A stretch of DNA of 64,000 nucleotides. Origin: Woeseiaceae bacterium (GTDB lineage: Bacteria; Pseudomonadota; Gammaproteobacteria; Steroidobacterales; Woeseiaceae). Below the pieces are notes generated by a model. It had not been told where the DNA came from. It saw only the letters and a list, made by a program, of their open reading frames with translations, and made no database searches. Shown here piece after piece: positions 26,683 to 35,532 of this stretch. Position numbers and translations under genes: made by a program. Where the stretch lies: NCBI GenBank assembly GCA_021773035.1, contig JAJFKU010000045.1, positions 62,001 through 126,000 on the forward strand. Direction: 5' to 3'. Every line of letters starts with the position of its first letter. Within the stretch, counting starts at the first letter, position 1.

Positions 26683-27528
26683 ATGCGGTGGCGTGGCGGT
26701 AGACGCAGTACAAACATTGAAGACAGGCGTGGGCAGCGAGCTGCACCGAAATTACTCGGCGGTGGCATCGGTACGATTGTGCTGGTGCTGGTAGCGATGT
26801 ATTTCGGCGTCGATCCGACGCCTTTGCTGGACGGTTTGCAGTCCGGTGGTCAGGCGTCGTCGTCGGGGACCCGGCCCAGTGCGGAGGATCTGAAAGACGA
26901 CCCCCTGGCCGATATGGTGAGCGTTGTTGTTGCCGATACAGAAGACGTCTGGAGCGAAGTATTTATGGCGGCGGGGCAGCGCTACGAAGTACCGACGCTC
27001 GTGATGTTCAGCGGTTCGACGCGCTCAGCCTGTGGTCTGGGCCAGGCTGCAATGGGCCCGTTTTATTGTCCCGCTGACAAGAAGGCTTACATCGACCTGG
27101 TTTTCTATGAGCAAATGCGGACACGCTTCCAGGCCCCGGGCGATTTCGCGCAGGCGTATGTGATAGCGCATGAAATTGGCCACCACGTGCAGAATCTGCT
27201 GGGTGTCTCCGGCAAGGTGCACGCAATGAAACAGCAGCTTGGCAAGACTGAGGCCAACGCACTCTCGGTGCGCCTCGAACTGCAGGCCGACTGTTTTGCC
27301 GGTGTTTGGGCTAACCGCGCGGACCGGGCCCGCAAGATTCTCGAATCGGGCGATGTCGAGGAAGCACTAAACGCGGCAAGCGCAATCGGCGATGACACAC
27401 TGCAACGTCAAAGCACTGGAACCGTTGTTCCGGAGTCATTCACTCACGGCACATCGGCACAACGACAAAAATGGTTTCGTATTGGTCTGAGTTCCGGCGA
27501 CCCTGATTCCTGCAATACTTTCGAGTAA
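26683..27528 (+). CDS. YpfJ-type neutral zinc metallopeptidase
   Basis: The 281-aa protein opens MRWRGGRRSTNIEDRRGQ, the signature of the KPN_02809/YpfJ family. A single N-terminal membrane helix (about 27-46) precedes a secreted domain with AHEIGHHVQNLLG (about 162-174), the HExxH zinc site, and ELQADCFAGVWA further on providing the third ligand. GGAG precedes the ATG by about 9 nt. The function in E. coli is unknown. It is followed after 3 nt by the threonine dehydratase, so an operon is likely. Confidence 0.92.
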   Translation: MRWRGGRRSTNIEDRRGQRAAPKLLGGGIGTIVLVLVAMYFGVDPTPLLDGLQSGGQASSSGTRPSAEDLKDDPLADMVSVVVADTEDVWSEVFMAAGQRYEVPTLVMFSGSTRSACGLGQAAMGPFYCPADKKAYIDLVFYEQMRTRFQAPGDFAQAYVIAHEIGHHVQNLLGVSGKVHAMKQQLGKTEANALSVRLELQADCFAGVWANRADRARKILESGDVEEALNAASAIGDDTLQRQSTGTVVPESFTHGTSAQRQKWFRIGLSSGDPDSCNTFE

Positions 27529-27531
27529 TCG

Positions 27532-28512
27532 ATGTCCCAATACATACGGAACACAGTTGAGGCCGCCGCCGCTGCTGCGCAGCGCATAAAAGGCCATGTT
27601 GTACGGACGGCATTGACCCGATCCGAAACTTTCAGCCGCGAACTCGAAGCAGAAGTTTTCTTCAAGATGGAACATCTGCAAACGACCGGCTCCTTCAAGT
27701 TACGTGGCGCAACCAATCGCCTCATGACCTTGAGCGATGGCGACCGTGCCAAGGGGTGTGTTGCGGCGTCGAGCGGTAATCACGGCGCTGCGGTAGCGTG
27801 TGCGATGCAGAAGCTGGATACGATGGGCCTGATCTTCGTGCCCGAGCAGACCTCTGCCGCGAAAGTTGGGAAGATAGAGGCCTATGGCGGCGAAGTGCGG
27901 TACTTCGGCAGCGACGGACTGGATACCGAGCGACATGCGCGTGACTACGCCAGGGAAAATGGCATGTTGTATCTTTCGCCCTACAACGATGAACAGGTTA
28001 TAGCGGGACAGGCAACCTGCGGTGTCGAGATCGTTGAACAAACAGGCGATGTCGATGCGGTGTTTATTGCAGTAGGCGGCGGCGGGCTTATCGGCGGCGT
28101 TGGCAGTGTATTGAAGGCGCACAATCCGGCTATCCGTGTGTACGGCTGTCAGCCGCAAGCCTCGCCCGTTATGGCGCGTTCGATTGCAGCCGGCGAAATC
28201 CTCGATCTCCCCAGCGCTGCTACACTATCCGATGGGACTGCGGGCGGTATTGAACCAGGTGCGATCACATTCCCGTTGAACCAGGCAGTCGTCGATGAAT
28301 TCGTCCTCGTCAACGAACAGCAGATTGCGGACGCGATGCGAACCTTTATGGCCAGTGAGGATCAAACGATCGAGGGGGCGGCTGGCGTCGCAATTGCAGC
28401 GATGTTTGAGCGCCGTGCTGCGATTGCCGGCAAAAAAGTGGTCGTTGTCGTTTGCGGCGGCAATATCAGCGATGAACTACTCGCAAGTGTTGTAGACAAT
28501 AGAAATGCATAA
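27532..28512 (+). CDS. Threonine/serine dehydratase-like PLP enzyme
   Basis: The 326-aa protein matches fold-type II dehydratases. The PLP lysine is Lys56 in TTGSFKLRGA; SSGNHGAAVA near 82-91 is the phosphate/substrate loop and VGGGGLIGGVGS near 182-193 the glycine-rich PLP clamp. There is no C-terminal ACT domain, so it is a catabolic or racemase-like form rather than allosteric IlvA. It would deaminate L-threonine or L-serine to the 2-oxo acid. It overlaps the next gene by 8 nt. Confidence 0.88.
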   Translation: MSQYIRNTVEAAAAAAQRIKGHVVRTALTRSETFSRELEAEVFFKMEHLQTTGSFKLRGATNRLMTLSDGDRAKGCVAASSGNHGAAVACAMQKLDTMGLIFVPEQTSAAKVGKIEAYGGEVRYFGSDGLDTERHARDYARENGMLYLSPYNDEQVIAGQATCGVEIVEQTGDVDAVFIAVGGGGLIGGVGSVLKAHNPAIRVYGCQPQASPVMARSIAAGEILDLPSAATLSDGTAGGIEPGAITFPLNQAVVDEFVLVNEQQIADAMRTFMASEDQTIEGAAGVAIAAMFERRAAIAGKKVVVVVCGGNISDELLASVVDNRNA

Positions 28513-29857
28513 GAAAGTTCGAAACTGTTTTTCACTGACTGTCGCAGGCTGCTTTGCCGTCGTAACGGCTTCCGCCGAGGTTGCAGTTTTTGTCAACGTT
28601 AATGTCGTTCCAATGACGGCTGAAGTTGTGCTGCCGCAGCGGACGGTGGTCGTGGTTGACGGCAGCATCTCCGAAATCGGCGACGTGGATTCTGTGCCGA
28701 TCCCGAAAACTGCGTTGGTTATTGACGGCACAGATCGCTATCTGATGCCCGGGCTTGGCGAAATGCATGCGCATGTGACCGGCACTCAGCCAGAGCAAGT
28801 CGATAGAATGGCGAGCTTGTTCGTCGCGAATGGTATTACGACGATCCGCGGCATGCTGGGCCGTCCCGGCCACCTGCAACTGCGAGACAGCTTTGAAAGC
28901 GGTGAACGCTTTGGACCGCGCCTGCTGGCATCCGGTCCTTCGTTGAACGGCCGCTCCGTAAACGGGGCTGCTGATGCAGACCGGCAGGTTCGTGAGCAAA
29001 AAAAGGCCGGCTACGATTTCATCAAGGTTCACCCGGGTCTTAGCAGTCACGAGTTCGTTGCACTGGCTGAGGCAGCAAACGAAGTCGGTATTCCCTTTGC
29101 CGGACACGTACCGGCTGCTGCCGGTGTTGATGAAGCTCTGCAACTGGGTATGGCGACCATCGATCACCTCGATGGCTACTTTGCCGCCTTGCTACCGGCG
29201 AGCAGTCCTGGTTCCGGCGGCTACGGCGGCTTCTTCGACGTCATGCTGGCTGTCGACCTCGATGCAGAACAGATACCGGTCATCGCCACGGCGACCGCTG
29301 CGGCGGGAACTTGGAATGTGCCGACCCAGGTGCTGATCGAGCAATTGATCGATGCTACGCCGGTCGCAGAGCTTCGAATGCGGCCCGAGAATCGCTTCGT
29401 CTCCGCGGCTGTTGTCGATAACTGGGTCAGTGCCAAAGAAAACCTGATGAATGAATCGGGTTTCAATACGGAAGTTGCGGCCCGGGCCATTGAACTCAGA
29501 CGTCGGTTGATACTGGAATTGCATCGTGCGGGCGCCGGCTTGCTGCTTGGCTCCGACGCACCACAGACGTTTAACGTGCCCGGTTTTTCAACGCACAGAG
29601 AGCTCAGCGCATTGGTTGCCGCCGGCCTCAGCCCCTACGAAGCACTGCGTACGGGCACCGCGGCCGTTGCAGAGTTCCTGGCTTCAAACGGCGGCATCGT
29701 TGCCGCCGGCAAAGACGCGGATCTGATCCTTCTCGATGCCAATCCATTGATCGATATTGCAAACAGCGAGAGAATTCATGGCGTTATGCTACGGGGCAAG
29801 TGGCTTCCCGCTGCCGAACTGGCTTCGCGCCTCGAGCAATTCGCTGTTCAACGCTAG
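28505..29857 (+). CDS. Secreted amidohydrolase family protein
   Basis: The 450-aa protein has a signal peptide (about 1-24, ending TASAEV). The amidohydrolase metal site is visible as GLGEMHAHVTG (about 82-92), a bridging-lysine candidate in YDFIKVHPG (about 172-180), His in FAGHVPAA and TIDHLDGY, and the catalytic Asp in GSDAPQ (about 348-353). The C-terminal AAGKDADLILLDANPL is typical of imidazolonepropionase/prolidase-like members. The substrate is unknown. It overlaps the dehydratase gene by 8 nt. Confidence 0.88.
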   Translation: MHKKVRNCFSLTVAGCFAVVTASAEVAVFVNVNVVPMTAEVVLPQRTVVVVDGSISEIGDVDSVPIPKTALVIDGTDRYLMPGLGEMHAHVTGTQPEQVDRMASLFVANGITTIRGMLGRPGHLQLRDSFESGERFGPRLLASGPSLNGRSVNGAADADRQVREQKKAGYDFIKVHPGLSSHEFVALAEAANEVGIPFAGHVPAAAGVDEALQLGMATIDHLDGYFAALLPASSPGSGGYGGFFDVMLAVDLDAEQIPVIATATAAAGTWNVPTQVLIEQLIDATPVAELRMRPENRFVSAAVVDNWVSAKENLMNESGFNTEVAARAIELRRRLILELHRAGAGLLLGSDAPQTFNVPGFSTHRELSALVAAGLSPYEALRTGTAAVAEFLASNGGIVAAGKDADLILLDANPLIDIANSERIHGVMLRGKWLPAAELASRLEQFAVQR

Positions 29858-29954
29858 ATCGACGACAAAAAAACTCCGCTTGCAACCAAAACCGTTCGGC
29901 GCGCGTCTAATCACTACAAAAGACGCTGAAAGACAGAACTGAAGGGAGATTTTC

Positions 29955-30665
29955 ATGCGCAGTTTTATAGTGATGGCGATGTTCGTGGTGAGTCTTGCTC
30001 ACGCAGGCTGGAAAGACTACGAAGAAGTTCGGAGTATGGAGCTGGACGCCGACGGGCTCGACCGCTTGTCGATTGATGCCGGTGCCGGCAGCATGGACGT
30101 CCGGGGAGTTGCTGGACTTGGCAAGATTACCGTCAAGGCTGTGATTACGGTGCCTGACGCCGATGCGGAAGATGCCGTCAGGATTATCGAAAAGCGGGTG
30201 ATGTTGTCGTTGCAGAGAAGCGGCAGCGACGCTCGTCTGAAGGCATTATTCTCCAACGGTTTTATGGGTCGGCACTCGGACTCTTACATCGACCTGGAAG
30301 TCAGCGTGCCACAAGGGCTGGCCGTGAAGATCGATGACGGGTCCGGTTCAATCGATATTGTAGATATTCTCGGCGACCTGACGATAGAGGACGGCTCCGG
30401 TTCGATCGATATCGCCAATGTGGCAGGGGTGAACATCGACGACGGCTCCGGCTCAATCGATGTCGTCGGTGCCGGCGGTGACGTATTTATTGTCGATGGC
30501 TCCGGGAGCATTGCGGTAAAGCACGTTCAGGGCAGCGTGACGGTTGACGACGGCTCTGGTGGAATTACCGTATCTGACGTCGACAGTGACCTGATTATTA
30601 TCGACGATGGTAGCGGCGGCCTGTCTTTCTCGAACATTCGCGGCGCGGTTGAGCAGGAAAACTGA
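29955..30665 (+). CDS. DUF4097-like secreted repeat protein
   Basis: The 236-aa protein has a signal peptide ending AHAGW and a C-terminal half built from about seven copies of a 17-21-residue unit, D/E-DGSGSIDIV and variants, from residue 46 and densely from 126 to the end. This pattern predicts a beta-helix with stacked Asp/Ser/Gly turns, as in DUF4097/DUF2807 adhesin-like proteins. The repeats are recent enough that DNA copies (gacgg-ctccgg-tcaat) are similar. AGGGAG precedes the ATG. The function is unknown; surface or periplasmic binding is inferred from the fold. Confidence 0.78.
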   Translation: MRSFIVMAMFVVSLAHAGWKDYEEVRSMELDADGLDRLSIDAGAGSMDVRGVAGLGKITVKAVITVPDADAEDAVRIIEKRVMLSLQRSGSDARLKALFSNGFMGRHSDSYIDLEVSVPQGLAVKIDDGSGSIDIVDILGDLTIEDGSGSIDIANVAGVNIDDGSGSIDVVGAGGDVFIVDGSGSIAVKHVQGSVTVDDGSGGITVSDVDSDLIIIDDGSGGLSFSNIRGAVEQEN

Positions 30666-30732
30666 ACACCAACAGTGCTAGTATCTTCCTGTAAAGGCGT
30701 CCGCCGACCGGGCGCCAGCAACGGGAGGCGGT

Positions 30733-31164
30733 ATGAAACTGGTACAGCATCTACTCGACGGCAAGGGCCGGGACATCATCTCGGTAACGGCCGAGACCTC
30801 GGTTCTCGATGCCATCAAACTCATGGCGGACAAGGCGGTGGGCTCGCTGCTGGTCATGCAGGACGACAAGCTCCTGGGCATCGTAACTGAGCGTGACTAC
30901 GCGCGGAAAGTGATCATCAAGGGGCGCTCGTCCGAGTCAACCGAGGTGGGCGAGATCATGACGCCTGATGTCTTTACGGCAAACTCGCAGGAAACCGTCA
31001 ATGACTGCATGACGGTCATGACCGAGCGTAAAATTCGACACCTTCCGGTTGTTGACGATGGTGTCGTTTCCGGAATGATTTCGATCGGCGACCTGGTGCA
31101 GGCGATCATCACCGACCAGAAGGAAGAGATCGAACACCTCGAGCACTACATCAGTGGCTCGTAA
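30733..31164 (+). CDS. Tandem CBS domain protein
   Basis: The 143-aa protein consists of two CBS motifs (about 8-60 and 72-128), each with the typical pattern (SVTAETSVLDAIKLMADKAVGSLLV; GIVTERDYARKVI; KIRHLPVVDDGVVSGMISIGDLV). Such stand-alone CBS pairs bind adenine nucleotides and often regulate another enzyme. GGGAGG lies 8 nt before the ATG. The last 11 nt overlap the dienelactone hydrolase gene. Confidence 0.92.
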   Translation: MKLVQHLLDGKGRDIISVTAETSVLDAIKLMADKAVGSLLVMQDDKLLGIVTERDYARKVIIKGRSSESTEVGEIMTPDVFTANSQETVNDCMTVMTERKIRHLPVVDDGVVSGMISIGDLVQAIITDQKEEIEHLEHYISGS

Positions 31165-32044
31165 GAGCAACTATGACAAGCGTGTCATGCGATTGTTCGA
31201 CGGCTATGTGCATGGCCAGATCAGCCGACGGCAGTTTCTCGACAGTACGGCGAAGATTACAGCCTCGATGACGGCCGCGGCCGCGATTCTCGCCAGCCTG
31301 AGCCCGGACTACGCGCTGGCACAACAAGTCGATCCTGACGATGCCTCGATAACGGCGAGCTACAAGAAGTACGCGTCGCCGGCCGGGGCGGGCGTAATGA
31401 AAGGCTATTATGCACGGCCGCGGATTATCCAGCACAAGTTACCCGGTGTCGTCGTTATCCACGAAAACCGCGGGCTTAATCCTTACATTGAGGATGTTGC
31501 GCGGCGCCTGGCCGTTGCCGGGTTTATCGCATTTGCGCCGGACGCGCTGACTCCGCTGGGCGGTTATCCGGGCAACGACGATGACGGCAGGGTATTGCAG
31601 CGCGAACGCGATCGCGACGAGATGGTCGAGGACTTCGTTGCAGCGGTCGCTTACTTGCAGGAACACCCCGATTGCAGCGGCAAAGTCGGGTCTGTCGGAT
31701 TCTGTTTCGGCGGCAGCATGTCCATGCGCCTGGCGATACGCGTGCCGACGCTTAGTGCCGCTGTCGCTTACTACGGGCGACATCCGGACCCGGCCGAAGC
31801 GGCCTCTATCGATGAGCCCCTGATGTTGCATCATGGCGCACTCGATGAGCGCGTTAACGCGAGTTGGCCGGGCTTTGAGAAGGCATTGAAGTCGGCTGGC
31901 ACGAGCTATGAAGAATTTCAATACGCGGGTGCCGACCACGGGTTTCACAACGACACCACTCCTCGTTACGACGAAAAGGCGGCCGCACTGTCATGGCGGC
32001 GAACGACGGCGTTCTTTTCCCGGCATCTGGCCGTCGGAGACTAG
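31154..32044 (+). CDS. Dienelactone hydrolase family protein with Tat-like signal
   Basis: The 296-aa protein starts at GTG inside the CBS gene. An N-terminal helix precedes a twin-arginine motif SRRQFLD (about 24-30) and a hydrophobic region ending YALAQQ, so Tat export is likely, as in YghX-type proteins. The alpha/beta-hydrolase nucleophile is the Cys in SVGFCFGGSMS (about 180-190), an oxyanion/acid motif is in VIHENRGLNPYIED, and the catalytic His is in GADHGFHND (about 259-267). A natural substrate is not known. Confidence 0.88.
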   Translation: MARKSNYDKRVMRLFDGYVHGQISRRQFLDSTAKITASMTAAAAILASLSPDYALAQQVDPDDASITASYKKYASPAGAGVMKGYYARPRIIQHKLPGVVVIHENRGLNPYIEDVARRLAVAGFIAFAPDALTPLGGYPGNDDDGRVLQRERDRDEMVEDFVAAVAYLQEHPDCSGKVGSVGFCFGGSMSMRLAIRVPTLSAAVAYYGRHPDPAEAASIDEPLMLHHGALDERVNASWPGFEKALKSAGTSYEEFQYAGADHGFHNDTTPRYDEKAAALSWRRTTAFFSRHLAVGD

Positions 32045-32047
32045 ACC

Positions 32048-32575
32048 ATGAGCAAGCGCCTGGTCCTGCTCGCGGTTTTGGCGCTGGCAGGGGTTTACGC
32101 GCATGCGCAGGAAGAAACGGGCACCAAAACGGTTCTTGGTCCAAGAAATATCTTTCTCTACGATGGCGCCAATGCGCTGCTGGCGGGCGACGGCGAAGAA
32201 GGCGTCAGGCTGACGCTGAAGGGCCTCAACGCGGCGCAGGGGCAGCGCGAGGAAAAAACCGCGCACGCAAATCTGTGTGCCGGGTTTCTGCTAATCAATC
32301 AGCTGGAAACTGCACTTGAGCACTGCAACTGGGTGATTGATATCGATCCTTATCATTGGAGGACTTACAACAATCGGGCGATTGTTTATCTGCAACTGAA
32401 ACGCTTCGAAGAATCGGAGGCCGATATCAAAAAGGGGCAGGCGCTCAATCCAAAGTCCGAAAAACTCAAAGAGGTCAAAGGGCTGTACCTCGACGAAGTC
32501 GACCCTGTTGCCGAGCAAATTACTATCGACGACCGTCGCAGCGTGCCGCCCCCGCCCGATAAGGAGCAGGAGTGA
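32048..32575 (+). CDS. Secreted tetratricopeptide-repeat protein
   Basis: The 175-aa protein has a signal peptide (to about residue 20, VYAHAQ) and about three TPR units between 40 and 145 (for example CAGFLLINQLETALEHCNWV and YNNRAIVYLQLKRFEESEAD). It probably mediates protein contacts in the periplasm. Its stop overlaps the next gene by 4 nt (ATGA), linking it to the TonB-domain protein. Confidence 0.85.
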   Translation: MSKRLVLLAVLALAGVYAHAQEETGTKTVLGPRNIFLYDGANALLAGDGEEGVRLTLKGLNAAQGQREEKTAHANLCAGFLLINQLETALEHCNWVIDIDPYHWRTYNNRAIVYLQLKRFEESEADIKKGQALNPKSEKLKEVKGLYLDEVDPVAEQITIDDRRSVPPPPDKEQE

Positions 32576-32958
32576 TGCGACGCTGGCTGCTGTTGACGGT
32601 GTTCATCGCAGCGACCCTGCCCCTGATGGCCGAGGAGGAGCCGGTACACGCAAAGATCAGGGACAGCGTTGGCGAGCGCATTCCGACTCACACTGTGGCG
32701 CCCACCTACCCGCGCAAGGCGAGGCGCGATCGTATTGAGGCGGAGGTACAGGTTTGTTTCGACATCGACAGAGCCGGAAAACCTCGGCGTATAGCGGTTA
32801 GGCAAAGTACGAATCGGGCTTTCGAGAGACCGTCTATCCGTGCCGTAAAAGCATCCAGGTTTCAGGCGCTTGCCGATGACAAGGAGCTGCAGTCAATAAA
32901 GTCCTGCCGCACGTTTATTTTCTCTCTGGAGTCGGTTTCGGACCTACTTGGCGGGTAG
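32572..32958 (+). CDS. Secreted TonB C-terminal domain protein
   Basis: The 128-aa protein has a cleavable signal peptide (about 1-19) instead of a TonB membrane anchor, then a TonB_C domain (about 45-118: PTYPRKARRDRIEAEVQVCF, ...PSIRAVKASRF). Two cysteines (in QVCFDI and KSCRTF) could form a disulfide. Without a cytoplasmic-membrane anchor or Pro-rich arm it is not an energy transducer and is more likely a periplasmic binding module. It converges on the TfoX-like gene, overlapping by 15 nt. Confidence 0.8.
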   Translation: MMRRWLLLTVFIAATLPLMAEEEPVHAKIRDSVGERIPTHTVAPTYPRKARRDRIEAEVQVCFDIDRAGKPRRIAVRQSTNRAFERPSIRAVKASRFQALADDKELQSIKSCRTFIFSLESVSDLLGG

Positions 32959-33273
32959 TGAACCGGTGAAGTCCTGACACAGCTCTATCCACCCGTCGAG
33001 CTGGTCGCTTTCTGCAAACCCCGGTGGATCTACGTAGACGAATCCCGTCAGCGGTTTGCCTGTGAAATCCATTTCCCGCGCGTAGGGGAGTTTCAGCGCA
33101 GTCGAGTACTTGTCAGGCCCAACTCGTGCCATGAGAAGTTCGTCTTTAACGCCGCAGCACATGTTTCCGGAGTGCATGAAGGCAATACCACCGAACATCT
33201 TCTTTTCGACGATGTCAATCCGACCATCGAAGACACTACGGATTCGTTCTGCGACGCCTTCATCGTAAGCCAT
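32944..33273 (-). CDS. TfoX N-terminal domain protein
   Basis: The 109-aa protein is a stand-alone TfoX_N domain: VEKKMFGGIAFMHSGNMCCG (about 22-41), then LLMARVGPDKY and a C-terminal FVYVDPPG. Full-length TfoX/Sxy proteins are competence regulators, but single-domain forms like this are widespread and their role is not established. Confidence 0.88.
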   Translation of the reverse strand: MAYDEGVAERIRSVFDGRIDIVEKKMFGGIAFMHSGNMCCGVKDELLMARVGPDKYSTALKLPYAREMDFTGKPLTGFVYVDPPGFAESDQLDGWIELCQDFTGSLPAK

Positions 33274-33389
33274 GCTGTGGCACCAGGGAATTCAGGGAAG
33301 TCCAAATACACTACGGAGCGACTACCGCAAATGCAACAAGCATGAGCGGAATGTGGCGCAAGCGTTGCCCTGTTCGTCGCGGGATGACG

Positions 33390-34196
33390 TTACCTGACCG
33401 GAACGAGGGCAACTACGCGAGCCGGGGCCCCGGAACCACCCTCAATTTTCATTGGCAGGGCGAAAACCAGCGCTCCGGTCGGCGGCAACTTATCAAGATT
33501 CGTCAGGTTTTCGAGGTTGCTGACGTCGTGTTCGGCGGCGATACGATGCACGATGAAGTCCCTGGACTTTCCATAGTCGGCTGACGCGGTATCCACACCG
33601 AGGACTGCAACCTTTCGTTCTTCGACCAGCAGCCGCGCTGCGCTCTCTCCATACGATGGGAACTGCAGTTTGCTGGCGTCCCCGGGCTTGTCGTCGCCCA
33701 GATAGGCTTTGGCATCAGGCCAGTACTGATCCCAATCCGTACGCAGCAGCACGATGTCTCCCGGTTGGATGAGTCCGTGTGCTTCCTCGAACAAAAGCAC
33801 GTCGTGTGCGCTAAGCAGATAATTGCGATCGCCGGCAGCTTTGGAGCTGATGTCGATGACGACAGCGTTACCGATCAAACTGTCCAGAGGAACTCTGTCT
33901 GCCGGTTGACCATCCGCCGAAAAGTGCAGGGGAGCGTCCAGGTGTGTGCCGCCGTGCTCCGGTGTGCAGATCGAATAGGCCGAGTAAAACCAGCCCCCTT
34001 CCGTCTCTCCGAACGAGATCTCCTTTTTCTCGAACTGCGACGGTGAGGTTGGCCAATACAGGGTATCGCTGCTGTAGGAATGGCTCAGGTCGACAATCTG
34101 ATATTCATCGAGATCCAGCGCAAAGGCCGGCAGTGCAAGAATCCCGGCGATTAAACCGGACGCGAATTGTGTGCTACTTATCATAACGGTTCGCAA
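33390..34196 (-). CDS. Secreted cyclase/kynurenine formamidase-like protein
   Basis: The 268-aa form starts at a TTG at 34196 with AGGG a few bases upstream and gives a signal peptide with an Arg (MRTVMISSTQFASG, ending PAFA); an ATG at 34184 is the alternative. The metal-binding motif HGGTHLDAPLHF (81-92) is the cyclase-family signature (HxGTHxDxPxH). Family members hydrolyse N-formylkynurenine or isatin-like amides using Mn or Zn. A secreted version is somewhat unusual. The start overlaps the upstream lipoprotein gene by up to 16 nt. Confidence 0.88.
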   Translation of the reverse strand: MRTVMISSTQFASGLIAGILALPAFALDLDEYQIVDLSHSYSSDTLYWPTSPSQFEKKEISFGETEGGWFYSAYSICTPEHGGTHLDAPLHFSADGQPADRVPLDSLIGNAVVIDISSKAAGDRNYLLSAHDVLLFEEAHGLIQPGDIVLLRTDWDQYWPDAKAYLGDDKPGDASKLQFPSYGESAARLLVEERKVAVLGVDTASADYGKSRDFIVHRIAAEHDVSNLENLTNLDKLPPTGALVFALPMKIEGGSGAPARVVALVPVR

Positions 34197-34765
34197 AAAG
34201 ACCCTAGCTCACCCCGCGGAGACCGGAAAATTCTTTGAGCTGTTTCCACTGCTACAAGCTCACCTTCCTCGTTAACCTCTGAAACCACGACGGAACAAGA
34301 CTCTGAAGATACCGGTTCAGATATCACTACGCGATAGTCAGTGTCGGGCTCTACCTCAAACGATAATCTCGCATTGCATCCAATCGCCGTAACAGTGCGT
34401 GTCATGACTGGCGCTGGCCCGCCGCCGGTAATCCCTATGTCGACACCATATTCGTCGTTTTGGATAGTATCCAGCGATGCAAATAGTGTGAATTTCTTGT
34501 CAGCGACTACAGTCAGCGAGCGATACCCTCCAGCGGGAATCCCGTCTTCATTGCCAAACTGAATATGTCGTCTTCTCGTACAGGTGGTTCCGTCATCGAA
34601 TGTTGCGAGGCCCACTTTCTGCTTGGTTGCCGTATTAGCGAAAGTAATCCTCGAAAGCTGCCCGGAAGTTGGCGACTCATAAACGGCGAAATTCGACGCG
34701 CAAGCGCAGACAGTTAAAAGGGCAAGTGTTGGGATGGCGACTATCCTGAAGTTTCGCATACTCAT
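34181..34765 (-). CDS. Putative lipoprotein of unknown function
   Basis: The 194-aa protein has a type II signal peptide (LALLTVCACASN; Cys22 or Cys20 is the lipidated residue). The rest is beta-rich, with a FVYES-like start, TTCTRRRHIQFG near 60-72, GYRSLTVVADKKFTLF, and Cys pairs near the end (SCSVVVSEVN, GSFCEPL). I do not recognise a domain. It overlaps the cyclase gene and is probably cotranscribed with it. Confidence 0.7.
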   Translation of the reverse strand: MSMRNFRIVAIPTLALLTVCACASNFAVYESPTSGQLSRITFANTATKQKVGLATFDDGTTCTRRRHIQFGNEDGIPAGGYRSLTVVADKKFTLFASLDTIQNDEYGVDIGITGGGPAPVMTRTVTAIGCNARLSFEVEPDTDYRVVISEPVSSESCSVVVSEVNEEGELVAVETAQRIFRSPRGELGSFCEPL

Positions 34766-34822
34766 TTAGCTTGTCCATACATCAACGGAGATATAGTGGC
34801 ATTCCAGAAAATTAACATTCAG

Positions 34823-34846
34823 ATTGTCCGGATTGTGCCGGACAAT
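34823..34846. repeat. Perfect 9-bp inverted repeat upstream of the lipoprotein gene
   Basis: ATTGTCCGG (34823-34831) and CCGGACAAT (34838-34846) surround a 6-nt spacer in the 158-bp gap between two leftward genes. No T-tract follows on either strand, so it reads as an operator or a mRNA-stabilising hairpin rather than a terminator. Nothing else is apparent in this gap. Confidence 0.45.
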
Positions 34847-34923
34847 AGCGGGTAATACGAGTCCCCGATCAATGTCAGCCTAAGGTCGCAGACTGCACAC
34901 CCTGATAGTCATATGGTGTGGTG

Positions 34924-35532
34924 CTATTGGTTCTGCAGCAACGACAGTATTCTTATCGTCGCCTGCTGCAGCGATATGCCGAAACTAATCAGCCCTTCGT
35001 CGTGACCGCCCATGACCGCTATACCCTGAGTACAGAATACGGTTTCCGAGTACAGCCGCTGAAACTCCTGTGCCATCTCCGGTGTTCCATAGCCGATATC
35101 GACGTTCGTTGTCGGCAGGCGGTTGAGGTGGCGGTCCCAGAGCGAGCGGCTATGTACATGAACGACTGCTGCTATCGCAGCATCGAGCTCGTAAATTGCG
35201 GCATGCGTCATCGCTTCGGAGGACGCCTGTACCGGGCCGCTGCAGGTGACTTCATTTCTGGCAATGTCGTATGAGGTCACCAACGAGTAATGCTGCTCGG
35301 TCGTCTGTTCGATATGCCCGGTCTGTGTGCCGGTGATAAGAAACTGTCCCGGCGCTCCACAGCGCACACTGATATTGCCGAAGCCGACATTGTGTTCTTC
35401 GTAATGGCCAATCAGCCCGGCCTCGAACAGCGGTCTTCGTGTTTCCTCGATCTGGCAAGCTACAGCCGCGCTGGGTGCCTCGCCGGGAGACCAGTGGCTT
35501 TGGTACTTGATATAGCCTTCATCGATAGTCAC
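34924..35532 (-). CDS. Class II aldolase/adducin family protein (methylthioribulose pathway)
   Basis: The 202-aa protein matches the class II aldolase fold. HNVGFGNISVRC (about 47-58) is the phosphate loop and VVHVHSRSLW (about 123-132) carries two zinc-ligand histidines; a third His, in MGGHDEG, is near 176. It overlaps mtnA by 4 nt, so its substrate should be the MtnA product (a 5-substituted ribulose 1-phosphate). It could be the MtnB dehydratase of methionine salvage or a DHAP-shunt aldolase cleaving the same compound. No mtnC, mtnD or mtnP is present nearby, which favours neither strictly. Confidence 0.82.
   Translation of the reverse strand: MTIDEGYIKYQSHWSPGEAPSAAVACQIEETRRPLFEAGLIGHYEEHNVGFGNISVRCGAPGQFLITGTQTGHIEQTTEQHYSLVTSYDIARNEVTCSGPVQASSEAMTHAAIYELDAAIAAVVHVHSRSLWDRHLNRLPTTNVDIGYGTPEMAQEFQRLYSETVFCTQGIAVMGGHDEGLISFGISLQQATIRILSLLQNQ

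Noticed and set aside
30331..30640. DNA repeats resembling a CRISPR or tandem array
   Set aside because: The units are in frame, encode DGSGSIDI repeats and have no unique spacers; they are protein repeats.
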